The notes beneath the pieces were generated by a model, which saw only the letters and a list, made by a program, of their open reading frames with translations, did not search any database and was not told the DNA's origin. DNA of 64,000 nucleotides from Rhododendron vialii (lineage: Eukaryota > Streptophyta > Magnoliopsida > Ericales > Ericaceae). A program made the translations under genes and the position numbers. The stretch spans positions 21,723,501 through 21,787,500 of the forward strand of contig NC_080568.1 of NCBI RefSeq assembly GCF_030253575.1, in the 5' to 3' direction. The number at the start of each line of letters is the position of its first letter. The stretch's first letter is position 1. Positions 24,002-36,790 of this stretch are shown here, piece after piece.

Positions 24002-27000
24002 ATGAGCAGTAACGAGTTTCGGTTCTTCTTGTCGTGCGACATCAACCTTCCGGTCACCTTTCGCGTCGAGCGGCTCGACGGAAACTTGCCCGCGCCTAAG
24101 CCCCCTAATTCAGGTAACTTTTCCTTGACACTCACGTTGAATTAGAAGTGGATCTTAATTTAGGGTTTTAGATAATCGGATGACGCTTTTGTAATCTGAG
24201 ATTTGCGTTTAATTATTTGTCCAGCGGAAGCTGATTTTGCTACGGAGGAGAGAAGGCCGGAGCTATTCGTTGAGTGTGCTTTGTACATTGATGGTGCTCC
24301 TTTTGGGCTTCCCACCAGAACAAGGTTTCTCTCTCATCTCGTTGCTATCATTTTCGATCGGGCAAATGAAAATTATGAGCATCTTTCTCGGCTTGTTTGC
24401 ATGTTTGTAAACTATGAACAGTTGTTAACGAGCCCCCGTATCTCTGTGCATCTTTAGCCTTAGATATTCCTGCGTCGGTTTTTTGAACTTGCAAATTAGG
24501 AATGGTTTTTTTTTTTTGAACTTGCAAATTAGGAATGGTTTTTCTGGTTCTCTAACCAGTAATAACATCATAAAAAGGCACCAAGAGGGTGTGTCTGGTA
24601 GGGGTGGCTCTGGGATTTGAGTAGAAAATTTTTGTGATACAAAACTCTATATACGATAAAGTTTTTTTCTTTCTGTTAAAAGTTTATTGTGCCTAATTTA
24701 TTTTACTTTGTTGAGCTATACTATCTACTTACTCTCAATTTTATTGAATTTGACTTCGTGCTAATGATCCAGCGCGGATAAGACTGTAGGAAATATAGCA
24801 AAATCCAAAATTTTAGTATATTTTCTTAACTAAGGGGGTTGCGAACCCCCTCAATTATTGGTAGAGCTGCCCTTGGTGCCCGGAGTATACAAAGGGAGAA
24901 AGAAAAAAACTACTATACAAGGACCCGAATCACTATATCCCTAAAAAATATAACGAATCAAAAGTGTCTTAGCAATGCTATCAAGGTAGCCATTTTTGTT
25001 TCTTACAATTGTTTTTCTGCACATTGTCCCCATTTACTTGCCAGGTTAGAGTCAACAGGTCCAACTTATTGCTGGAATGAACTCATTACATTGAGTACAA
25101 AGTATCGAGACTTAACCGCCAACTCACAACTTGCATTAACTGTAAGTTGTCGTGTACCTTTTGTCGTTTTCACTTTCATGTCAACATCGTTGATTCGTTA
25201 TGATGTGGGTGAGTTGAATTTGTAAGTTCCATCCTGAAAGCTCTAGTTATTGGAACTGCAGGTTTGGGATGTTTCATGTGGAAAAACTGAGGGGTTGATT
25301 GGTGGGGCTACCATTAGTCTTTTTAACACCAAAAAGCAACTCAAAACAGGGAGGCATAAGTTCAGGCTTTGGGCTGGAAAGGAGGCCGACGGATCTATTC
25401 AGACGACTACTCCTGGAAAGGTTTCTATCTGTTGCTTCTACCAGAGTTCATACTTATACATTTCATGGTTTTCAAAACTTACTGTTTTCTAATGATTTGA
25501 TGCTTAGCATCTGTTCATCCTGATAGGTTCCTAAGGAGGAATGTGGGGAGTTAGAGCGTTTGGAAAAGCTTGTAAATAAGTATGAAAGGGGACAGATTCA
25601 ACGAGTTGATTGGTTGGACCGTCTTGCATTTAAAGCCATGGACAAAATAAAGGAACGTGAAAGTGGCAGAAATGGAAGTTCTTTGTATGTTGTGGTTGAG
25701 TTTTGCAGCTTTGAACATCGAGTTGTTTTCCAGGTAGGGTTTCTCTGTTTGCTGGCATAGGAGTTTTTCATTCTCTGTCCCCATCTCTTTCTCTTAAGTC
25801 TTTATTAATTGTCTGTTTTGATACTTTGAAATTCAACATGTTGTGGCTCAGTATGTACTATGTAGGGATGCCCCTAGGCGTGGGGTGTAAACGATATGAC
25901 TTTGTTATATGGAAAATTTTCAAGTACCCCCTAAACTATCACCCAAATGTCTCTCAAAATTTATTGTGATTTTAGTTGAAATTGAAACGGAAATTGTTGA
26001 AGTGGCAAGTTCTTTGGTCATGGGCTTGATTACGCTGGATTATATAGCACCTTCCTTTACTTCTACCTTAGCCTTTCACTGGCTTTACCCATCCCTCTGC
26101 CATCAACACTACATGTCCTTCCTTCCTCTAAACACCACCCCTCTCCCCCACATACCCCACCTCGTCAGCACCATCACCACCACCACCATTGAATCCCCTC
26201 TCGCTCAAATCGGCTTCAACCAATTGAGGATTTATATATGCGCATACACATGTGTACATGCATATAATATACCCAGCAGAACTTAATCACAGTTGCATAT
26301 CCCTTGCTAAAGGTCTCAATCGGCTTCTCACATGGGAATATGTCGCAGGCCTCTTCTCCCATTACTGATTGTCGCAGCCCCCTTCTTCCCTTTCTGATTG
26401 TTGCAGATCAAACAAAAAATACTGCATAGTTCAATACATGTGTAGAAAACTACATTGTGCATCCTCTTTGGTGTCAATGGCCAATTCAGTTGATATTGAA
26501 GGGTTTTGCCTCTTTGCGTGAAGCAAATCCTGCAGTTTTGAACTGCCAAACTCCAAGACCATACATTTGCACTGCCAAACTCCTGCAGTTCAAGCCGTTG
26601 TCGTGTGTAGCGAGTAAGGCAATGAGGTTTCTATTAGTCCTATACTTTGTCTTTTATAGTAAGGTTTAGAAGATAATCCGAACCGAATAATTCAAAAAAA
26701 TCTTATAATAATAATATTATGTAATTTATACAAGTTGTCCATTGTACTTGGAAATGGACGGCTGCCAGTCCTTTCTATGTATAATTTCTATGAGATATTC
26801 ATAGTCATCAAGTTTCTTCTTTTGCATTATTCCTGATGGTAAATTTTTGTAAAATTCTTTTGCATATGCCTTAACTAGTCCAAGTGAATATTATATCTTG
26901 GATTCTACAGTGTTGCCTCAACCTATAATAAGAATGAAGTCCTGCTCTTACTACTTCATTAGAACTAAATCATCAACAAAACATACTTCGTGACATGCTC

Positions 27001-28390
27001 TCTTAACTATATTTGACAAGTCTATTCATCATGCAGTAGCTCTAAATATTGTTCTAAGCTTTTTCTCTACTGTACTAATCTGTCCTGGATCGCCTTAAAT
27101 TGATGATACCGCAGTTAAATTCAATTTTGTAGTATACACTGTCTTGCTTCTGTAATTTTGTAATCTACAGGGATCGTTATTAAAGTTACTTGTTGCTTAC
27201 TTCTTGATGGACATGTAGGAGTCGGGAGCAAATTTCCTCATACCATCTCCTATAACTACCAGCAATGAATTGGTTACGGTGTGGGATCCAGAGGTGGGCA
27301 AGATAAATCCCTCTGAGCACAAGCAACTAAAACTTGCCAGGAGTTTAACCCGAGGCATCATTGACAGGGATCTTAAACCAAGCTCCAGTGAAAGGAAGTA
27401 AGTGAGAAATCTAGTCTTCGTGAACTCAAAACATTCTCTCACGTTATTTGACATTATAGGAAGTTTGATTGCTTTGTTTCTTTTTTGTTTTCACTGACCT
27501 TTTTTTGTAAGTTTTTGGGGACTGAAGTATCACTTTAGCCTAACATACTACCAAGTACCAAGTTAGTGAAAAGTTTTATGTGAAAAATCTTTCATGCTTT
27601 AAAGTAGGATTTGTGAGGAATGGAACAAGGGTGATTTTTAGATCCCGGCATACTACCAGGTACCAAGTTAGTGAAAAGTGTTATGTGAAAAATCTTTCAT
27701 GCTTTAAAGTAGGATTTGTGAGGAATGGAACAAGGGTGATTTTTAGATCCTGGCACCATGGATGAAATCATAAGCTTTTCATGCAAAGTAGATCCTTGCA
27801 AAGCCTAAAATAGACAGGCTCTATTTTCACTACAGAGATTTTTCAGACTGTTGTGAATTCTTTAGAAAATAGAACTCTACAATGCAAGGGAAGAATCAAA
27901 ACTATTTATTGCCAAATACGAGTGACGTTTCATAAACATTATCCTATGCAGGGTTCAAGGCATGGTTTTGCAGAATCTCCTCACTGCAAATGTAGCTCAA
28001 CTGCTCAGTTGAAACTGAATACTCTCTCTATCTCTCTCTCTCGCTCTCTCTCTCACACACACACACACACATTATGTAAAGCTGAGAAACTAATGTTTTC
28101 AGCATAAGACCTAGCCAAACCAAGCCTGATGTCTGGTTTATGCTGAAAAATATTGTTTTCAACATCTTTTTTTTTTTGCTCGGCAAACAAAACTTTTATA
28201 AAACTCAAAAAGGATACATCGAGAGGGAACACAGTAAGCGCACCACACTTACTCGTTAAAGCTAGAAAAGAAAGAAAGACAGAAAAAAACCTAAGCTCAT
28301 TCAACATCTTAAGACCTAACTCGCAAATTTCTGGTTCTGCTGATTCATGTTCCATCTAGTATCACTAATTATTTCTTCTGTTTTAGTTTT

Positions 28391-28460
<70 letters not shown>

Positions 28461-31400
28461 AATGGAGGTTATTAGACATTTTCCTTCGCTATCAGGTCGA
28501 TACAGAGAATTTTGAAGTACCCCCCAACAAGGATTTTAAGTGGTGATGAAAGGCAGCTCTTGTGGAAATTTCGATTTTCATTGATGTCAGAGAAGAGAGC
28601 TCTCACAAAATTTCTCCGATGTGTCGAATGGAGTGATGTTCAGGTCAGTGGGATGTATTACCTTCCCTTTTTTCTTCTTCCATGGGGCAAATTTTGTAAT
28701 CTTCATTTTTTCGTTCTGTCCACGGGGCAAACTAGATTGTCTTCCTGCTTTCCATCTTTAATAGATATTGGAATGATGTGAGGAGTACATTCCTTGTCTT
28801 TCATTTTGATGTTGTCATCATTCCAAATCCCGATTTGCTTCAATTGAAAGTAACTAACTTCGAGGGTACTATGCTCATGTGTTTGCAGGAAGCAAAGCAG
28901 GCAGTAGAATTGATGGGAAGGTGGCAAGCAATTGATGTATGTGATGCACTGGAGCTCTTATCTCCTGTTTTCGAGAGTGAAGAGGTAGGTACTACAGATA
29001 TATGCATGCATGTTTGAGTTGTCTAAGGATGGACTGAGTTTACTTCTCAATGACATAACTGAAATCATGAGAGATAACCTCAATAAACACAACTGGTGGA
29101 GTTACTCGATCGCGAAACTAGGAGAACAATGCTATCTTCATTCGGCGCCAAAAGGAGAAGACAATAATGACAGAACTGCCTTATTGGACTTCATCCTTCG
29201 TGCATTGGATTATATCTATTAACATCCAACACAAAATCACTTTGGTATTGACTAGAGAGGTTGCCCAGGCTCATATGCTAGTTTAGAGGTTATAACTAAC
29301 TTGTGTCAGTTGTGTGTGACAAGCTCAACCACTCCCTTGCATGTGTGACACCTACCTCGCATGGGGAGAGCTAAACAAAGGATCCATAATTTATGATCAC
29401 TACAAACACAGTGTACTTATGGGACAAACAGGGAAATGACCCAAGAGAGTTGCCCTAAAGCTTCTAAAAGCATAGCTCTGCTACCATATTAAAGTGTTCA
29501 ACTCAAAACCACTTGGTACTCCAACCTCATACATCAGCTGATGAAATCCGTTTTATGTAGTCGTACATAGTTTTTCATATTATTCTGGACTATAACATGC
29601 CCCCTCAACAGGTTCGTGCCTACGCTGTCAGTGTTCTGGAAAGAGCTGATGATGAAGAGCTTCAATGTTACCTACTTCAACTAGTTCAAGCTCTTCGTTT
29701 CGAGCGCTCTGATAAATCTCGCCTTTCTCATTTCCTTGTCCAACGCTGTATGCATTCTGTTACTTACGTCAATGACTTATTGCATGATAAGCTTTATATC
29801 TATTTGTTCAGCTAAAATGATGATGTTAATCGGAAATCCACTTTTAAACTTGGACAGCATTACGCAATATCGAGTTGGCTAGCTTTCTCCGGTGGTATGT
29901 TGCGGTTGAATTCCATGATCCTGCATATGCAAAACGCTTCTATTGTACCTATGAGATTCTGGAGGAGAACATGATGAAGGTTTCTTATCGCTATAGTCAA
30001 TTACCTTGTGAATTGAGTATACAGTGTTTGTTTCTCGTATGAAGCCATGCATATAGCGGAGTATGACTTGATGCATGTTTCTTTCTTGGCTTTGGCCTTT
30101 ATTCTGGAATGGGAAATTATTAACATTTTAGTTACTTCTATGAAGTGCAAAAAGTTGGTATATTGTGCTATACTGCTATGCATGTATGTATGTATGTATG
30201 TACACATATCAAGGCAGATGTCTAAGTAAGGATGGGGAAGCTTATCTCAAAAAAAAGAGAGTAAAGACATGGAAACTCACCTAATGTGTGTCATATGCAT
30301 ATGTACGTATTATAGTCTTTTACTTTGTTTTTTTTTATTTTTTGCAAATGGATGAAGTATGGAAAGATCTGGCTTAATATTTTGTGGTAGTATCTACAAT
30401 TAGCTTGGCGCATTATTATGAGCTTTAGAGAAGCAAATTTCTGTTTTGTGGCTGATTTTGCAGCATTTTGCGAATATATTGTTTTCTATGAGATTATGAG
30501 TGCATAGATCATTTTGCTTTCTCTTTTGGTGCATGAAGCTAAATAACACGTGGGCTTTAGTTGATCTCCTATTATCAGGATCAGGCATGTTGCCTTTCAT
30601 TAATGAATAGCTGAGACCAACGCAAATAGAAAGGGAGAAAAAAGGAAGGAAAATATCTCTTACTTTGATTGAGTAGTCCCTGCAATTCAGTGATGAAGTC
30701 TTCTTTTCAACAGTTGGGAGCTGGTGTGAGTGGAGATGAAGACGGATTCAAGCTATGGCAGAGTTTGGTCCGCCAGACAGAACTGATTGCACAGTTATGT
30801 TCTATAATGAGAGATGTGAGAAATGTACGGGGTGGGACCCAAAAGAAGATTGAAAAGCTTAGGCAGCTTCTTTCTGGTCTTCTTAGCGAGCTGACTTACT
30901 TTGAAGAGGTATTTCCAGGATATGAAGTTCCTTTCAGATTGAATTTTGTTAACTTGTTTGCTGATTCAGTTTTTTGCTGGCATTTGGGTTATTCCGTACC
31001 ATGTACTTGCGGGTTGTTTTCTTTGCCAATTATAGTGAACACTGAACAATTGTCTTTTGTGTTTTCAGCCAATAAGATCACCTTTGGCACCAGGTGTCCT
31101 CATCACTGGGATTGTTCCGTCTGAATCTTCAATTTTTAAAAGTGCATTACATCCTTTGCGCCTGACTTTTCGGACAGCACATGGTGGAAGTTGCAAAATC
31201 ATGTTCAAGAAAGGAGATGATCTTCGGCAAGACCAGTTGGTAGATTGAGTGTTTTCTTCAATAGCTGCAGGTCTTTTCTCCCTCTCTCTCTCTCCCCTCC
31301 TCTTTCTCTCACACGCAAACAGGCAGGAGGAGGAGAGAGAGTAGAATGGTGGTCAGCTGATTGATTGATAGATGTGGTTTTTCTAGGTTATTCAAATGGT

Positions 31401-33694
31401 ACTGCTTATGGATCGCTTGCTTAAATTAGAGAATCTTGATCTACACTTGACTCCATATCGGGTGCTAGCAACTGGACATGATGAAGGCATGTTGGAATTC
31501 ATACCATCCAGTTCTTTAGCACAGGTATAAGATGCTTCTGTGACAGTGTTAGTGAGTCACATATTAAGTTAACGTTTGCATTTCTTTTTGATAATGGAGA
31601 TGAGAAGAGTATTTTTACCTTTATACAAGCTGATTGGGCCATTAAATGCTTAAATGAAATTGAGGCCTGTAGTACAACTTAGCTTTGATTTTGAAGGCCT
31701 GTCTGTCGGACCGGATTAGTATTATTATTTAGCTCCTTGCATTTTTATTTTATTTTATTTTATCATAGCTCCTTGAACTCTTTGTAGCTATTTTTTCTTC
31801 TTTCAAAGTTTTCTCTGTTATTAGTCGAAACTATGGTAATTAGCTATATCTTCACATATATGACATGCCATCTTGCAATGGTTTTAACAGATATCAATCG
31901 ATTCAATCTTCTTGACTTTCAGATTCTCTCAGAGCACCGAAGTATTATAAGCTATCTGCAGAAGTTTCACCCGGATGAGAATGGACCATTTGGAATTACA
32001 GCTACCTGTCTTGAGACATTTATCAAAAGCTGTGCGGGCTATTCAGTTATCACATACATATTGGGCATTGGGGACAGGTGATTTCTTAGCTGCCGATATT
32101 TTCTGATATCAGGACCCTGCTGCAATCCCAGTGTGGGGGGTGGTTAACAAATGAATTCTACTTCTAAAAACAATAAGGATCAGAACAATTCAGTGGTTAT
32201 GTTAACCCAGATATTACTCAGAGTTTTAAACCATTCTGCTGCAGGAATTTGTAAACAAGCTAAAGATAAGTTCTCTTTCCTTTGGTTTTTGTATGGCACT
32301 CTCATATTTCATCTATGAGATGGTATGAACTGATGCATGTTGGAACAACTATGGAACACAATTGAGTCCTCTCTTGTAATGGGAGTTGCTCTACTTATCT
32401 ATGCCTAATCTGGATCACTCTCAAATTTGTTCGGACTTGTTTGGAGATGTACTTTCTTGTTTCAGATCTTGACAAATTAGTGAAGTTGTCTGATGATACA
32501 TGAACACATCTTTATCAACAGAACTGGTAGTAAAATAGTTGGTAACTAACAAACTAAAACATAATTACTGAAAAGTTGCGAGTTATGAAAAGAACTGGTA
32601 GTAAAATAGTTGGAGCCTGGAGGACATTTTGTCCAAGTTCGTTGCCCATTCTCAACATTTGTGCACCCTCACGGCCACACCTACGGTGAGAAAAGGAACT
32701 TCCACCAAGAAGGTGGCAAGCTATTAATCCAACAGTTTAAATGTGTTTGGATATCTTAGACCTCAATTTTTGTGACTATCAATGCTGCTCGACAGTTATG
32801 ACTCCATTGTTTTGACTGGCACTTCAATTTTTTTCATCTTCTGTTTCCGACAAATGATATCCTTTTGTTGCATTTTCAATTAGCAAAAATATGCGTGTCA
32901 GTGACATGATGTCAATGCATGGTTTTAACTGTGTCAGAGACTTAGGGGGTATCTGTTCTTCATGTACGAAAGTATGGTGCAGTTTTTGATCCATTGATCT
33001 CTTGTTCTATAGGCACCTGGATAATCTTCTCCTTAAGACTGATGGTCGCCTTTTCCATGTTGATTTTGGTTTTATTCTGGGTCGAGATCCAAAGCCATTT
33101 CCACCACCAATGAAGCTTTGCAAAGAAATGGTTGAGGCTATGGGTGGAGCAGAAAGGTAATTTAAATTGTTTGGGAGTATCTAGTTAACCCTTTGGCACT
33201 CTAGTTTTTTTTTTGTATTCAGTCTGCTGTGCAAAGTCGGATCGGATCTTTTAACATTTTTTACCATGTGATACTTCTCCCCTGCAGCCAATACTATACC
33301 AGGTTCAAGTCCTATTGTTGTGAGGCTTATAACATTCTCCGAAAGTCCAGTAACTTAATATTGAATCTCTTCCATCTAATGGCGGGTTCCAACATTGCTG
33401 ACATAGCTTCTGATCCTGAAAAAGGCATCCTTAAGGTGACTTGTTATCATTACCTCTTTTTTGGTGCTTTTACATTTTCAAATTTCTTAGACTTTGGTTT
33501 CTGTCGAGAACATCATTGTTTTATTTTTCCGCGACTGACTGTGATTTTCCTTTTAGCTCCAAGAGAAGTTTAGGTTGGACTTGGACGACGAGGAGTGCAT
33601 ACATTTTTTCCAAGATCTTATCAATGAGAGTGTCAGTGCTTTGTTCCCCCAAATGGTTGAGACCATTCATAGATGGGCCCAGTACTGGCGCTGA
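24002..33694 (+). CDS. VPS34: Class III phosphatidylinositol 3-kinase VPS34, complete
   Basis: Seventeen exons join in frame: 24002-24113, 24225-24324, 25045-25141, 25262-25420, 25527-25733, 27219-27397, 28496-28643, 28889-28984, 29612-29747, 29858-29979, 30714-30908, 31069-31239, 31387-31524, 31923-32077, 33013-33156, 33288-33435 and 33557-33694. They total 2445 nt, or 814 residues, the length I recall for Arabidopsis VPS34. Domains in order are C2 (exons 1-5), the helical PIK domain (exons 7-9) and the kinase (exons 11-17). Visible kinase motifs are GDDLRQDQL, the catalytic loop GIGDRHLDN (split by intron 14), and DFGFILG of the activation segment. The C-terminus is WAQYWR, the lipid-binding helix. 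It makes PI3P for endosomal sorting and autophagy, with VPS15 and ATG6 as partners. No lesions were seen. Confidence 0.96.
27544..27753 (+). repeat. 105-bp tandem duplication in VPS34 intron 6
   Basis: Two almost identical adjacent copies (27544-27648 and 27649-27753) begin CATACTACCA and end TTTTTAGATCC. The near-identity indicates a recent duplication. Confidence 0.9.
28020..28072. repeat. CT/CA compound microsatellite
   Basis: A CT-rich run passes into (CA)n inside VPS34 intron 6. Confidence 0.85.
28167..28299 (-). mobile_element. Truncated LINE-type insertion in VPS34 intron 6 with target duplication
   Basis: On the minus strand the segment ends TTTTGTTTGCCGAGC followed by a poly-A, the usual tail of plant LINEs. 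TTCAACATC occurs at 28158-28166 and 28300-28308 as a target-site duplication. The element is 5'-truncated. Confidence 0.65.
28394..28458. repeat. Long (CT)n microsatellite just upstream of VPS34 exon 7
   Basis: About 31 uninterrupted CT units end roughly 40 bases before the exon 7 acceptor, close to the polypyrimidine region, so length changes could affect splicing. Confidence 0.9.
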
Positions 33695-33816
33695 ACCCAC
33701 AAATCAGTTATTCATGTCCATGTAAGTCGGCTTATAGTTTCTAAGTTCTCCGAGTTTCTGGTGGGAAAGTTATTGTCTTGCAATTTTTGATAGCAGGATA
33801 TCAACCATTTGGTGTA

Positions 33817-35251
33817 TGTAGAGGGTAAAAAATAAGCTGGACACATGGCGCGTTAGCCTGGACGACACATGGCACATTGACTGAAATAAATTGAAATGAT
33901 AACCGTGTGACATGTGGCATGGTACCCGGAATGACAAGTGGAACGATGATATGAAACGTGCATGGATATTAAACCATACGGCCTAAGCCATGAGTTCAAG
34001 AATTGATCTAGTGAAGCAAACAAGAGGGCCTTGACCCGAGCTACCTGCCAAGGCCTAGCCGCATGACCTATAATCTGGACCACATGACCTGGCTGGACAA
34101 GACAACCGCATGAACTAGGCTAGCCACAACAGCTGGGAACCGCAGCACCAAGGCTGGCTGTTTAAGCTGGCTGCCTGGGCTAGCCGTGCGAGAGGCCACA
34201 AGGCCCGGCCACAGTAGCTAGGCCGGATGAGTGAGGCCGCATGGCTAAGGACCCCAAACCCTGTTGCCCCAGCGGCTAGGCCGCATGACTTCCCATTTGG
34301 GCGGTTAAGACTGCGAGACCCCTGGTCCCGAGCGGCTGAACCGCATGGCCTAGGGCTGAGTTACCCAACCGCACCACCTGGGAGGCGAGCTACCTAGCCA
34401 CCGCATGACCTAAAGGCCGAGTTGCCTTGGCCGATTGGCCGAGCAGGCAGGCTAGCTGCATTGCCTAGCCTCGTTTGACGAAGCCACCCCATGGCCTAAG
34501 GCCGAAGTACCTAAACCACTGGTATCAGCATGTCCGAAAGAGGATCGTGACTGGGCCGCTTTAGCAGTAGTGGCAAGGCAGCGCCAAGTTTTGAGTCTTT
34601 TGACCTTGCTTGCTAGTGGCAAAGGCTAAACCAAGGCCGACCTCGATCACACCGTTCATACGGGATTACTATCTAGTGGCTTGGTGGTTAAAGAACAAGG
34701 GATTGCCGCAGAGGGGTGCTCGTGAAGTAGCACCCCCAGGACTACCGCGGGTGTCACGGGGGCCCCAGCCTAACATAAGGGATATTCGTGCCCGATCTGT
34801 GTGAGAAGTGTCCGAAATTTGTTGGTCCACCCGGCACAGAAAGAGAGGTCGTGTGTGCCTAGAAATGGGACATTCCCCCACATTTTGGAAAAAAAGATTA
34901 GAGGGACTCCGGGAGTGATTCTAGAGAGAGAAAGAGTCCCAAGAGAGAATATCGCACTTGGTTTCGTTCTACTTGGTTTCCTATAAATGGGACATTCCCC
35001 CACATTTTGGAAAAAAAGATTAGAGGGACTCCAGGAGTGATTCTAGAGAGAGAAATAGTCTCTAGAGAGAATATTGCACTTGGTTTCGTTCTAGTTGGGG
35101 TGAAGAGTTCCTGGCAAGGATTCTTTCGTACTGTTGGCCTTGATTCTTTTACTAGATTTTTCACTTTATCCCTACGTTAATCGTCTTTTAATCTCATCCC
35201 TCTCCAGCATTTCTTGAATATTATAGACCCTGGATTTCTACCTATCATACA
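33817..35251. mobile_element. Solo LTR (1435 bp) with 5-bp target duplication downstream of VPS34
   Basis: The element starts TGTAGAGGG and ends CATACA, and GTGTA flanks both sides (33812-33816 and 35252-35256). This is the signature of a solo LTR. It contains a GC-rich patch at 34050-34560 with many copies of a GCATGRCCTAAGGCC-like unit, and a 122-bp tandem duplication at 34863-34984 and 34985-35095. It lies 120 bp past the VPS34 stop, probably in the 3'UTR or a 3'UTR intron. The parent family was not identified. Confidence 0.85.
34863..35095. repeat. 122-bp tandem duplication inside the solo LTR
   Basis: Both copies begin AAATGGGACATTCCCCC and continue through GATTAGAGGGACTCC and TTCTAGAGAGAGAAA to TTGGTTTCGTTCTA. 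A TATAAA-like CCTATAAATG sits at the copy junction, so the unit may include the LTR promoter region. Confidence 0.85.
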
Positions 35252-35256
35252 GTGTA

Positions 35257-36530
35257 CAATTCGGTGCAAGCTTGAACAACTGGCTTGGATGTTTCTCAAT
35301 TTCGCCAGATTGTTGGTGTCATGATTTTAGATAACCAGATGCCTTGCTTTGTGGTCCTAAATAGAACCATTGTTGATTGTAACTCTAGTGTAGAAAATCT
35401 CCTCAATTCTCTAATATCTGCAAATTGCAGTTTAAATTCTGTCCTTTTTGTTCTTCAGATCATACTCTCGAGAAGATTGCGAGGATCGAAGGCACCTCGG
35501 AAATAAACAAAGCTGTGTATATTTGTACATTTATTTGTCCCCTTTCAGAATGTACAGCTGTATTTGTAGAAATTTCTCACAGATTAGGATGTATAAAATT
35601 ATTTTATGTATTGATAGTTTCATTGTTCTATTTCTGTTGCCAAGACCCCCCTGGATCAGGGATCATTCCATGAGATTGAGATCCCTATTTAAATTCAGTG
35701 TATTGGGTAAGATCAGGTTAGGAAAGGACTTTAGAATTGATCTATGCTATTTTACAAGAAAAAAGATTCGTATTTGAGATGCAACACTTCCAAGAGAGAA
35801 CATAGACTTGTTTCTGATCGCAATATGATTTTTGCCCAAATAGCAAAGGAAAATTTTTAATTGCTGTCATGATGGCATTAGATAATAGTTTTAACCCCAC
35901 TATAGGTACCGATGGTGCGTAAACCGATGGGAATGTAGGGCCTACTCTGGATCCTACATGGATTATTCAAGTCAGTCAATAACTTTTAAAAAAAAACCCT
36001 AGTGGGCTTGTGAGAAATTAGTGCAATCTGATATGAGTAAATGTTTGATTCAATCTTTCATTTTTTTATTCAAATTCACTTGGGTTTTTTTAGAAAGTTA
36101 ATGAACCGCTTAGATCATCTGTATGGGCTTTGCATTTTCCGTTGGTTTACTCGTTGTCGGTCGAGTTTTCGATCAAGTGCGCTACAAGGTTTGCACCTTG
36201 ATGGGATCTTTTGTGATGTTATCATCACGGTCTAAACCGTTCATTATATGAAGTTCGCCTATATTCATTAGATATCTGTAGGTAACTTAGCTATATGATT
36301 GGACAATATATGGTTTTAGCAAATACATGGGCAGTATCATTAGAAGAATGAACTACGATACAATTTTGTTTCAATCATATATAATAATCATGAATGTACG
36401 ATTAACCTCATTTTAGAAGTGCTTAGAAAATTTTGTGTAAAGAACGGTTCAGATCATCAAGCTGACATTTCAAAAGGTACCATTAGAGTGCATAATAACC
36501 ATGTCACGCATTTGATGCTCTGCCAACAAT
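35257..36530. other. Intergenic after VPS34
   Basis: The first 400 bp may be displaced VPS34 3'UTR, separated by the solo LTR. Otherwise nothing coding was seen. Confidence 0.35.
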
Positions 36531-36790
36531 TTTTTTTTTGGGTAAAAGGAACTTCATTAAAAGCTTAAACAATTACATTTATAGGGTATTGTTCCCCAAT
36601 AGAATCCACATAAAGCAAATCGACAATACAAAAAGTAATGCTAGGATAGATATACAAATCTATTATAGAAATCGAAGTGTCGCTTGCTAGAGCATCGGCA
36701 CACTTGTTGGCCTCCCGGTAGATGTGCTTGAAGGTTAGCCTCCCAAAACGCTTTCTTAGGGACCTCATAATTCATAACCAGTATTATTGC
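36531..36790 (-). mobile_element. 5'-truncated LINE 3' end (RNase H domain remnant)
   Basis: The minus-strand frame at 36565-36768 contains FKHIYREANKCADALA, then a hydrophobic stretch and DLLYVDSIG. This is the C-terminal RNase H segment of plant non-LTR retrotransposons. It ends with a poly-A tail (plus-strand T run at 36531-36540). Clear target duplications were not found. Confidence 0.75.

Noticed and set aside
25909..26286. 125-codon plus-strand frame within VPS34 intron 5
   Set aside because: No domain and no splice link; it lies between well-supported exons 5 and 6 and looks like repeat DNA.
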